Origin: Imbricaverruca yamaguchii
Lineage: Eukaryota > Arthropoda > Thecostraca > Neoverrucidae
Assembly: GCA_034440575.1 (NCBI GenBank)
Contig: JAOTOL010001570.1
Location: forward strand, 326,001-390,000
Direction: 5' to 3'
DNA length: 64,000 bases
Shown: piece after piece, positions 24,863 through 36,700 of the stretch
Layout of the letters: each line of letters begins with the position of its first letter
How positions within the stretch are numbered: position 1 is the stretch's first letter
Position numbers and translations under genes: made by a program
Notes under the pieces: generated by a model
What the model was told of the DNA's origin: nothing
Database searches by the model: none
What the model saw: only the letters and a program-made list of their open reading frames with translations

Positions 24863-26940
24863 AGCACAATATGCTGAAGCAGCTGGAACTGTCAGAAATC
24901 CCAAAAACACAATGTACATATTTCAATGTTTGCCTTTAGCTGTCTTCCCTGCCAATGTAGTATTGACAGCATGCTTCATGATGAGCAGGGTGGAATTCAG
25001 ACTTCTTCAGATATTTTATCTCTGAAAACACTTTTGCACTGGGTTCATACTGGATATGATGGGCTTCACATGTTTGCACCTTGATGGTGTCAGACTGACT
25101 AGCATGACTCTCAGAGTTCAACTTATAAAGCTTTGATGCTTTGAGAAGGAACATATGAATATTGTGGCAATACAATTTCTTTAAAAACATACTGGCAGAC
25201 CTTGGAACAATTTGAGAAAATAACCTCACTGGTGATGACACTGTAATGTTGGAAACATTCTAAACTTGCATGATTGTCCTCAAAAGAAAGCTCAATAACT
25301 CTGGAACACAACCCTGGAACACAACCTGTATGGAGCAAAGCTAAACATTCACTGCTATGTGTGGCTGTTTGTAGTTTGTCTGCTGACTACTGCTCAATCA
25401 AGAATTGAAAAGTTACATTTGAATATATAGATTGTGGAAAAATATAATAACATAAAATAGCCTAGACTGAGATAACATAGCATGATATAGAAAATATTAT
25501 AGCATATCATCTAACTTAATCTGACCTAATCTAACTAGACAACCAGAATTGTCCCAAACAAACTTTTCCACCATGATGCCATCAAATCTTTATGAACATT
25601 GTTAGCTCTGCAGTTGATATTAGCATCATAGCAAGGAACTTCCAGCCTTGATTTAAGGCTATGGATGTGTGGTTTCCAATATTATGTGTCTTGAATTAAT
25701 ATGGAATTAAGTCAGAAACAATGTTTTTGGTGTCAGGGTATTGAATTGAGTGCACAAAGTGTTCAACTTCCTATCATGTCTGTGATACACCAGGTATGGA
25801 TAGTTATTCATTGTTGGTTACATTTGTAGAGTTAAAATTATGATAGTGTATTACTTTGCTGACTAAAAATAATCATTTGCAGAGAAAATGAGTGGCCCAT
25901 TGTCTATCATGTTAACAAGCATTGTGGTCAAGAAAAATCAAAAGAATCAAAAGTTGCTTTGATCTGCAATGATGTCTAAAATAGTTGCCCCTTAATAAGG
26001 TATCACAAAACAAAGGGAAAAGGTATGTTATGTGCTAAGGGTATGCTCATATGACAAACATGAATATGCTGTTGAATGTATTTTAGTGTAATACCACAGT
26101 GAGCAGGTGAGGTCATATGGTGTCACCTGGCTCTCATCCTGGCAGGAAGTCAGGCATCTCTAAGAATCAAGACCTGTACCTTTGGCATGCCAGACTCAGG
26201 GATCAAAGTTTTGTTTGAAGAACTTTGAACATTCCATCATATTCCAAACTGATCTATTGTTTGTGGAAGTGGCTCAGTGATGATGTTGATAAATCAAGAA
26301 CTTTTCCGAAACTTGGTGAAAGCAAACATGCACTTGAACTTCAAAAAGTAACTTGTTTGCCCTAAGTGGTCTTAGTTAAGCTTCATCAGTGGGCATTAGG
26401 AAAACAATTCCCAATTTGTTTTCTTGCAAACAATTATAGTTCTACCTGCAGGAAACTTGTGAATTTCCATCAGTAGCTAGTGAAGACAATGGTCTTTTAC
26501 CATGAAGCTATATGCTTGTGAAAAATGGATATTGTTAGGGATCACAAGGGGTGAGCACCTGAGTACCTACAGTGCATGACTATGCATATTACAGTCATAT
26601 TGCTCTGATGTTTAGTAACTGTCAACCAGCTCAGAGCTTCACTTTCCATAATCCTTCTACATCATCCAGATCTCTAAGATGTTAGTGTTTGGTGCAGTCA
26701 CAATTTCCATATTCTGGATCTCATAGCTGCAGTATACCCCTTTGTGATCGAAAACCTCAGCAGGTTAGCCCAAATTCTGTGGCTGAATTTAATGTGTGTG
26801 TGGGGGTGGGAAATGGGTTGTCTCAGTCCCACTCAGGTCAGCTGTGCTGTGCATGTATGAGTATTTAACATTTTGTTTCCATGCTTGAATGAATTGATAT
26901 CCATGTTTCCATGATTTTCATGTTTGATTTATTTCCGATG
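24190..26940. other. CpG-depleted block upstream of UTP25
   Basis: Across about 2.7 kb CpG dinucleotides are nearly absent, while TG and CA are abundant. Sequence on both sides, including UTP25 exon 1, has normal or high CpG. This is what long-term germline cytosine methylation leaves behind. No exon is recognised in it. Confidence 0.65.
26109..26200 (-). mobile_element. Decayed tRNA-derived SINE fragment
   Basis: This fragment is colinear with the SINE at 33,913-34,072 in the same orientation. It shares a GAGGTCATATGG-like word, CCTGGCAGGAAG, a GGCATC word and CCTGTACCT followed by GCCAGAC. The CpGs of the intact copy are changed here, mostly to TG or CA. The outer ends are not clear. Confidence 0.65.
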
Positions 26941-27039
26941 ATGGACATATTGCGGACATTGGAATATACAGTCGATTTGACAACATAAACCTATATGTTG
27001 ATATACAACCAGCATAAGTATGGTAAAGTGGGCTATGCT

Positions 27040-27087
27040 TTCTGTCTACACAATATCTAATTGTGTCCTTCCGTTCGGCTAGACAAC
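27040..27087 (+). promoter_or_regulatory. Candidate UTP25 5' UTR/initiator with pyrimidine tract
   Basis: A TGTCCTTCCGTT pyrimidine tract lies about 20-25 bases before the start codon, with no obvious TATA box in a normal position. Ribosome-biogenesis and translation genes of animals often use pyrimidine (TCT/TOP-type) initiators. Calling this one is inference. Confidence 0.3.
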
Positions 27088-27711
27088 ATGGGAAAATTCA
27101 ACAACAAACGGAAACACTTCCCGTCGCGTGGTGGCGGCAGGGGCGGCCGCGGCGGACCCAATCGAAAGCGGGCACGCGGTGCGTCCCGGGACAGCTCCAG
27201 GGGCCGCAGTTCTCTACCGACGTGGAAGCCGGCGTCGGACCGTGAACAGCCCGCTCCGACGTCGGCTGCGGCGCCCGCCGCCGCTCCGGCGTGGCCGTCG
27301 GAGAGCGAGAGCGAGGAGGAGCCGTCGGCGCTGGAGCAGGTGCTGCGGCTGGTGGGCGCCGGCACGCGGCGGGCTGTCGCCGTGGAGAGCGACGAGGACT
27401 CCGACGAGGAGGCTCGTGATGGGCGGGAGCGAGACTCCGCAGCGTCTGGCATCGGGAAGGATGCGTTGGTGGCTGGTGAGAGTGACGAGGGTGTGGAGGA
27501 TGTCGAGGAGGATAGTGATGATGACGTGGATGATCATAGAAAAGATGGTGGAGGTGGCAAAGGTGAAGTTGAAGTTAAAGATGCAGGAAATGATGAGGAT
27601 TTTGTTGATAGTGAAGCTGAGGAACAGGAACAAAGTGATGCTGATGATGAGGATGAAGAAGATGGTGGGATGCAGGACGATACCCATGTCACAGATGCAC
27701 AGGATTCCGAG
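27088..27711 (+). CDS. UTP25: UTP25 exon 1
   Basis: It encodes the ATG start, a [13 protein letters not shown] basic patch and the acidic low-complexity region. It is CpG-rich at the 5' end and ends GAG|GTATGC in phase 0. Confidence 0.9.
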
Positions 27712-30700
27712 GTATGCATTTACTATAATAAGTACGAAACTGGTCAGTATGTATTGTTCACATTTTGGATAGAAATGATCAAAAGTACGATGGAAAGCTT
27801 TTGGCTGCTAGCCATCTTCAGTTCAAGCATGCATTTATGTTGACAACCTCTGTCTTAGTTCGCTTTGCTTACTGGATGGTGTCTTAATTTAGTGGTATCC
27901 TTTGCAGGAATTCTAAAGAAACGTTACCATTGTCCAATCAGCACATTCCGGACATTCACTTATTTCTCTGGTGCATCTGGGTCATGACTGATTCCAAATT
28001 CAATGTAATAAATATATTATAATGGAGTTATATATACTTTGTATCCAATGGTACTATAATGTATCAGTTTCGTTAACCTGTCCTGCGAACTTTGTTATCA
28101 GGACGCACCCACCACCTCATTCGCACATCACTTCGAGGTGAACCTGCCAGAGTCGGTGGGCGAGGTTCTGCAGAAGTCCGTCAGATGGCAGACGGAGCGC
28201 GAGCAGTGGCCCCAGCTTGGCGCGATGGCCGTGCAGCACCGGCCGGTGGAGGCGGCCGCTGCGCCGCCGTCGGCCGTCTCGCAGGTGGACGAGGTACAGC
28301 TGTTCAGCCGGCCTGTGCTTTCCAGACGGGACCAGCTGGAGGCGTACGGTGTTCGGCACCAGATCGGTGAGTGGCTGGACGGGGCGGCGGCCTGAATAGT
28401 CGGGCGGGGCTCCAGACGGTGCCAGCCCGAGGCGTACGGTGTTCGGCACCAGATCAGTGAGTGACGGGACTGTGGACTGTGAATAGTCTGGTGGGGCTCC
28501 CGACGGGACCAGCCGGAGGCGTACGGTGTCAGCTTGGAGATCGATTAGTAGTGGGACAAAGTGTCTGGTGCACAGCACACTATCACCGGGTGTCGTAACC
28601 AGACATCCTAGTGCATTTTTTACCTCTGATGCGGCAATCAGCTGCGGTATGGTCCTCTTGTGGATTGTTTCAGTTTAACACTGTCCTATTGTCCTGTTCC
28701 CTCCAGCGCCGGAAGCCTTTATCGGCTTTAATCCACGGAAGATGTTATGCTCTTTAATCTGTAGCTGGTGGTAGTTCATTGATGCCTGTAATGGACAACT
28801 CCTAAATACGGTTGTATCTGTCCTACCACATGACTCGAAGTTGGCCCAGCGAATCTGAGCAGAATACCAGCTCAACGCTCAGACTCAAAGCTGAAGACGC
28901 AGAAGGAGCTCAAAGCTGAAGACACGTGTCATTACCATACCGCATACAGTGTGGTTTGATTTGATCTTGAAATACTGCAATACATGATGTTTTCAGTAGC
29001 CATGAGCAGGCTATGGATGCGTGAGAGGCAGAGGCAGAAAAACGGAAACAGAAACAAACAGAATCAGAGACAGAAACAGAGGCAGATATTGAAACAGACA
29101 GATGTAGGCAGCACTAAGTCACGAACTTTTTGTGATGTGCACCATTTTCGATTTCCAGTGTTATGTAATCAAAGCTCTGCCTGTATTGAGACAATGTCTG
29201 TACAATTGAATATGGCTTGAATGTAAAGGAAACGTGCTCGCGACTGTGCTTTCGATGTGTGCATGTGTGCTTGCTTTCTGAGACCTTTCTGCATGCAGCG
29301 CACACTTGGCTTATTGCACGGCCATGTCACGACGGCTTAGTTCGTGCCGACTCACGCGCGGCCGTTTTCCAGCCGCAAACGTGTCGGCGCTAAACGAGGA
29401 GCTGTTCTCACGTCCCGTGACAGAGCTACAGCAGGAGGTGCTGTCCGTGGTCGGCGAGTACCGCGACCTCTACTTCCCGCACAGGAGTGCGCACAACGGG
29501 GACGAGCTGCGCGTGGTGAGTGCCGGCCGCAGAGGTCGACACCGGGTCCTCGACAACTCTGGCGGAGGCGTTCACGAGGCTGAGATGCGGCCGTCCGGTG
29601 AACTGGTGACTGTGGTGGCGCGGCGCGCTGATGTCTGTTCAGATGGCATGTACGTGGAATGTGAACACAACCTGTCCTATTGTGATGGCTACAAAACCAA
29701 TGATCGGTTCGTAGCCATTGCACTGAATGTTTGTGCATGGTGCTGACTGCCACGTTGTATCTTTATATCTTGCATGCACTTAGCCTAGCTTATGTTGCAT
29801 GGTGTTCGTGGCAAAACGGTTCTGAACTCTTGTGTCTCGATTTTGGCCCGTGTTTTAATCGTGCGTCATTCTTCATTACAATGCATTGTCCAGATTAGTA
29901 TGTATATATACCATGTATAGCGTTACCTTGTTTACCGTGGGGTAGCCGAAGTGCACTACCCCATCAGCAAGATAACGTTGTCTACAGTTTGGTCAGTCGG
30001 AGGTTCGGAGTGAACAGACGTTGTGAACGTGTGTTCCGCAGGCGTACTGTGCTCACGCTCTCAGCCACGTGCTGCGGACTCGAGCGCGCATCATCCACCA
30101 CAACTCGAAGCTGTCCAAGAAGGAGGAAGTGCCGGACAGCTATCGTGATCAGGGGCTGACGCGACCCAAGGTCCTCATCGTGGTGCCGTTCAAGCACTCT
30201 GCCTTCAGGTGGGCTCTGCGCAACACGGAAAGGGCCGCCCGATCAGTCGCATTCAATTGGATGCTTACGACTGGCTAGGCCATCGGGCCTTAGCCGAAAG
30301 AGGGGAAACTCTGAGTTTCTGGAGAAGTGAGATCATATGGAGATATTGCGAACTGGTGTAAAGTGTATTATGTGCTTTGTCTTCGAAATGGTATTGTGTT
30401 TTACGAACATTAAGGAACAATTTATTTGATGACCAAAATGAGCAATATTGCATCAGCTAATTCGAAGATATATTTTTTATCATGGGCTAGGAATGTGACC
30501 TCCAATGACATGAAAAAAAACAACTCGTTATATATTCTAGCTGACGTTATTTAGGCCAAATTTGATTGAAATTTGGTCTGGAGAAAGGACAACCCGAATA
30601 CATGCCAATAGTTTTGACGTCGTTGAAGGTGTTTTCCTAGTCGATGAGCAACTGTCTTGACAAAACCACGCAGTTGACGCGCGTTTCTGACGTTGCACGC

Positions 30701-33700
30701 GTTTCTAGATCCAAACACCTGTTGTGAAGTAATGACGGCGCCGTGACTCCAGCCGCCCCACACCACCTACCTGATGCCGCCGCTGTCGCAGGATCATCAA
30801 CACGCTGGTGTCGCTGCTACAGCCGACCGGCCACAGCAGCGTCATGCGCTACAAACGGTTCGTGGCCGACTTCGGCGACGGCGGCCAGCCGCCACCGGCT
30901 TCGGTGCGCGCGCAGCGGCCCGCCGACTTCCTGGCCACGTTCGCGGGCAACACTGACGACGCGTTCCGGATAGGGCTGCAGGTGAGCGGACTCCGCACCC
31001 GGCGTAGTTGGTGGCTGACTGAGGCTGCAGGTGAGAAGGCAGGGCATCTGCCGTAGTCGGGAGTTGACTGGGGCTGCGGGTGAGAAGGCAGGGCACCTGT
31101 TGTAGTTGGTGGCTGACTGGGGCCGCAGGTGAGCTGCAGCTGCTGACGCGCTGCTACTGCAGGACCGAGGAGCTCGGGTCTAACAGTCGGGTGACTTGAT
31201 GGGTGACTTATCCACCGTGCAAGATGGTGCTGGAGTATGCACATGGCTCGCGGCTTCATCGGTCGCCGCTCAACCAGTGCACCGAATACACGTTGGAGTT
31301 GTTTCGACTCGAAATTCAGAAGCTACAGCACTTCACGCGCTATCTCGAGTTGTTTGGCATCACTGGTACTAGCCACCACACACTCTAGGAACACTCGTGT
31401 TCTCGGCAGCTAAACACCAACTGTCTTGCGACATTCTGGAGGCGTTTGGTCGCAGCCGCCCTGCAGAGCCGTGACGTCACCCTCCTCGTCTGTCGTCAGA
31501 TCACCAAGAAGAGCATGCGTCTGTACAGCGACTTTTACCACTCGGACGTGATAGTGACGTCCCCGCTGGGCCTGCGGACCGTGCTGGGGGCCGAGGGGGA
31601 GGCGGACCGCGACGTGGACTTCCTCAACTCCATCGAGCTGCTCATCCTCGACCAGACCGACGTGTTTCTGGTGAGCATGCAGATGTGATGAGTGGAGGGG
31701 AACGTTAGGTGCGGAATGTTCGTGAGCGCCGGATTGCAGTGGCAGTGAACAAACGATTCTCAGACGGACAGTTCTCGTCCGCTGTCAGATAAAGGGGTCT
31801 AGCCGTCAGCTCAGCCTTGCCTGTGTGTGGTTGCCTCATGAGCAATGCATTCTCTTCCTTTTTCATCAGGATTTTATATGGGATGGTCAATGATCGTGAA
31901 TCAAAAGTTAGGCCAAATTTATTTGTTGAACGTCTGGATTTGCCCAGACCATTAACAAAAAACTCGATTGCCGCGACAAGCACTGAATTTTACAGCATTT
32001 TTATTTCCTTTTTGTCGATTTGGAAGCGCATTTATCTGGATATTTCCAGTGTTCTCGTTTGACATGTAATGTGGGTGTGAGTGGTTTATGGATCGGTAGC
32101 CTACCTCCGATAAGAAAACAGCCATTTGAGATTGGTAAGGAGGAACTTATGGTCTGGTCAAGAGTAGTAAGGAGCTTAGGATTTGGTCATTCTCAAGATG
32201 TGCACTCACATCCCATTGTAACCACAATAAATGAAGATATATTGTTTGGCTTTTATAAGTACCCCACCAACCACCCTGCCTCACTGACTAGTACCCATCA
32301 CGTCCGCAGATGCAGAACTGGGAGCATGTACTGCACCTGATGGAACACCTCCACCTGCAACCTCGCGACTCACATGGGGTTGACTTCTCGCGGGTGCGCT
32401 TCTGGTCGCTAAACGGATGGCAGCGCCTCTACCGGCAAACGCTGGTATTATCGGCCGTGCCCACACCTGAGATAAATGCACTGGTCAGCAAGAACTGCCT
32501 GAACTACGCCGGCCGTGTGATTGTGGAGAACCCCGAGGAGGTCGGCACGATCCAGCAGGTCGTGGTGCAAGTGCCACAGGTCAGTGATTCGCCATAGGTG
32601 TCAAGTCAGTGATCCGCCGCCGATGTCGCAGGTCAGTGGTCCGTTATAGGTGTCTCGAACAGGTCAGTGATCCGCCATAGGTGTCGCGGACAGGTTAGTG
32701 GTCCGCCGCCGGTGTCTCCGACGGGTCAGTGACCCCTTTCATGTGTATTGGACAGGTCATTGCTCCGCCACAGTTATCACAGGTCAATGATCCGCTACAG
32801 GTGTTTTGGGACGGGTCAGTGATCCGCCATAGGTGTCACGGAGTAATGCCGTGCAGCCGTTGCTCGGGTACAGGTACCACATGGAGGCAGCATTGGGTGT
32901 TGTCACCAGACACACTCCACGGGCAGCTCTGCTGTCTTCAGTCCCCCTCCCCTTACAGTGAAGACGTCGTCAGCAGACACACCATACGGGTAGCTCTGCT
33001 GTCTTCAGTCCCCTCCCCTTACAGTGAAGACGCATTTTTCTACGTGAAGCATCAGGCTCTATTGATAGGCATTCACCTGCGACATATAGGGACCTTTCCT
33101 TTCACTATTCCTGGGCCGCCAATGTCTGGTGACGTGATAAGCGGCTTAGTCTGTTGGTGAGTTACTCTGAGATGTCTTGAATCGTGCTATGTATGTCATC
33201 AGAAGAATGGTGTTTTTTTACTTGCTTTGTTGCTGACGTAGTTTAAGCAGTGGCATTTCCGCTGACGCCGACAGCGCCACCCAGGAAGCCCAGTCTATGT
33301 GTCCGGCTAATGTCATGGAATTTCATGCTACGTGTCCGGCTAATGTCAGGGAATCTCATGCTACGTGTCCGGCTAATGTCATGGAATCTCATGCTACGTG
33401 TCCGGCTAATGTCAGGGAAACTCATGCTACGTGTCGGGCTAATGTCGTCAGGGAAACGCAGGCTACGTGCCCAGCTAATGTCAGGGAAACTCAGGCTACG
33501 TGTCCGGCTAACGTCGTCAGGGAATCTCATGCTACGTGTGAGGCTAATGTCAGGGAATCTCATGCTACTTGTCCGGCTAATGTCGTCGGGGAAACTCAGG
33601 CTACGTGTCCGGCTAATTTCGTCAGGAAAACTCATGCTACGTGCCTGGCTAATGTTGTCAGGGAAACTCTGACTATGTCTCCGTTTAATGTCGTCAGGGA

Positions 33701-36700
33701 GACTCAGGCTACGTGTCCGGATAATGTCGTCAGGGAATATCATGCTACGTGTCCGGCTAATGTCGTCAGGGAATATCATGCTACGTGTCCGGCTAATGTC
33801 GTCAGGGAATCTCATGCTACGTGTCCGGCTAATGTCGTCAGGGAAACTCAGGCTATGCGTCCGGCTAATGTCATCAGGGAATTTCATGCTACTTGTCCGG
33901 CTTATGTCATTAGGATTGGATTGGATTGTGGCTTTACGACGCCCTCAGCAGCTGAGGCCATACAGCGTCGCCTGCTTCTCACCCTGGCAGGAAGGGCGGG
34001 CATCGCGGGGGATCGAACCCGTACCTCTGGTTTGCCAGACGCTCAGCTTAACCACTGAACTAACGACGCCCCGCTTATGTCATTATGGAATCTCATGCTA
34101 CGTGTCCGGCTAATGTTGTCAGGGCAACTCAGACTACGTGTCCGGCTAATGTCGTCAGGGAATCTCATGCTACATGTCCGACTAAGGTCGTCAGTCCCCA
34201 TAAAATGGGTGCGGGATGACGAGTAGATGACGAGCAGGCCATCACCTAAGTTCTGGGGTGTTTCCTTCCACCCGGCACTGTACTGGCACCGTTTTGCTAA
34301 CGCCACCAACACAGCCCCACTGCCCAGCGCAATCGCCCCTCCGCTCAAGCTGGTCTGCTCACTTCTGCTGAAACACTGCTGCAGCGATATGGAGTCATCA
34401 CAGGTGACCCGCTGCCTGCGGACGACGCGTGATCGGTTCTCAGCGCAGCGCGTTTGCCCCCTGTACTGACCCCTCTGCCCGCTGTAGGCGTTCCACCGGT
34501 TCTCGGCGGACAGTGTGGTGTCGGAGCCGGACGAACGGTTCCGCTTTTTCGTGGAGAAGGTGTTGCCGCAGTACCGGGACGTCCAGATGAGCCATACCCT
34601 GCTGCTGGTGCCGTCCTATTTCGACTACGTGCGGATCAGGAACCACTTCATCAAGGAGACGGTCAACTTCGTGCAGGTCTGCGAGTACACCAAGGTCAGT
34701 GGCGCGGGGCTGGGTGGCCGGTTGTGAGAGTGTTGAACTCTGGGTACGAGAGTCTCTTGTTCGGCACTCGCACCATTCGAGACACTTGTCAATTCCGCGG
34801 CATTCCGTCGAAAACTATCGTGGTTGTCATCATTTGGCGTGGCAGGCGGCAGCACATGAAGCGCGTCATTAAGAAACAAAAATTAGTTCGATGCGCTGCT
34901 GCACACGTAGAACACTCGCGAAGTAATATCGTATCTGTTTTGCATGTTGGGACGGCACTGAGGTTGTTTATGCAGAGGCTCAGACTGTTAATGCTAGTAA
35001 TCACATGATGTTAGCCAGCGACAACGTGGCTAGCCTCCATAGTGGGTGAATGAGCTTAATCTCGATGCTTGTCACGTGTGTGTGAGACATGCAAAAAATA
35101 CATGATGCGGTAACACAGTTTCCGCATCATGAAACCGACAACATAAGTGGTCGATGCTTGACGAGTAGATCCGGAGCATTATGCTTTGATGCATGGCACG
35201 TACTGCCCGTACATGCTACCTTTTGACTTAATTCGATGAGCTTGCTTCATCTTGCTACACCGAGGGTTGTGGTTTAGACCGGAACACCCCCACCACCATT
35301 ACCACTGCCATGTCCAGAGCTCGACTGGGACTCGCTGAACACGCCGTTCTCTGTCAAGGTTATGGTGGGCACTGGACGTGACGACCTCGAGGATTTTGCA
35401 GGATACCCGCGTGAGTCGTGCCCGGGACATGTTTTACCACGGGAAGCGGCACTTTCTGCTGTATACGGAGCGCTTCCACTTCTTCCGCCGCTACCGCATC
35501 AAAGGCATTCGCCACGTGGTGTTCTACGGCCTACCAATGTACCCGCACCTCTATTCGGAGATCTGCAACCTCATGCAGGTGCGTGCAGGCAGTCCTCAGG
35601 CGTCGAAATGCAAACATTTGTGCCATGGGGTTTGCTGGTCGTTTGCATGTTGAGAATGTACTTGCTTTTATCTCGTAACTATGTCGGCTCCAAAATAGGT
35701 TTGTGTGTTCAGGCATGTGGGGCATTCCACGACAAATCGACATGTGACCTGCACCCTCACATCTCAGATTTTGATGAAAATGGTTCTATAGGGTTATCAG
35801 CATCGCTGAACACGCCTGTGCCATTTTGAAGTCTCTTAGGTTTACCGTTTTCTAGTTATGAACTATATAATTTTTACATTTTGCACTGACATGACTATCT
35901 TTGGTGCTAATTTTCTCTGAGTCATTTTTCAGTAACTGAACAAATTTATACGTCAAAATGAAGACAAAACATTGAAGAATATGACTATGCCACCATTTAA
36001 ACTTTCATTACGTAATTTTTGCCGACTCTAGCCAAATAAAAAATTGAAAAGAAATAAAAACATTTTTCCCCTCCGTTATCGTAATTTTTCTCCCTTTCAT
36101 ATGAAAGAGTGTAGTTTTTTACCCTAGAAACATAAATAAAAAAGTGGTTATCGACTTGGAAAGACGAATCAAATGCGGTGAATGCGGGCGCTGCGCTCAC
36201 CGGACCGGCGCGCGCGCTGCCGCTGCCTCGCGATACGCCTGCCGGGGGAGGGGGAGGGGAAGGGGGAGCCGAGCGTGGGATGTCAAGAATATGTCCTGGA
36301 AAAAAAGACTATGTGACGGTAAGAGATGAGAATGGGGTTAAAGTAAAGAAGCAGAAACGTTTGATTTTAGGTAATTTGCAGGAAATTTACCAACTTTATA
36401 AAGAGAACGGTAGCAACCCGCGCATTGGGTTTTCTAAGTTCGCCAGCCTCCGCCCCAAACACTGTGTCCTGTTGGGAAGCAACGGCACTCATACGGTTTG
36501 TGTATGTTGCTATCACCAGAACGTTAAGCTAATGTTAGCGTCTCTGGGCTTAAAAGACATTACCTACAAGGACCTGTTGAAGCACGCGGTTTGTGATGTC
36601 GGGAGGGAAGCCTGTATGCTGCAAAAGTGTGAAAACTGTCCAGGTCAGGACGGTGTCAGGTCATATTTGATCGACACTTTAAATGCGCAGGCAGGGGAAA

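Noticed and set aside
27128..27772. Alternative frames over UTP25 exon 1 (+ 214 codons, - 157 codons)
   Set aside because: Arg-rich or Ser-rich shadows of the acidic coding frame.
33990..34072. A tRNA gene on the - strand
   Set aside because: tRNA-like head of a SINE with a tail and target-site duplication.
33243..34113. Long open frames (140-253 codons) on both strands
   Set aside because: They run through a minisatellite with unit lengths divisible by three and a SINE. The repetitive protein exists in several frames, so it is an artefact.
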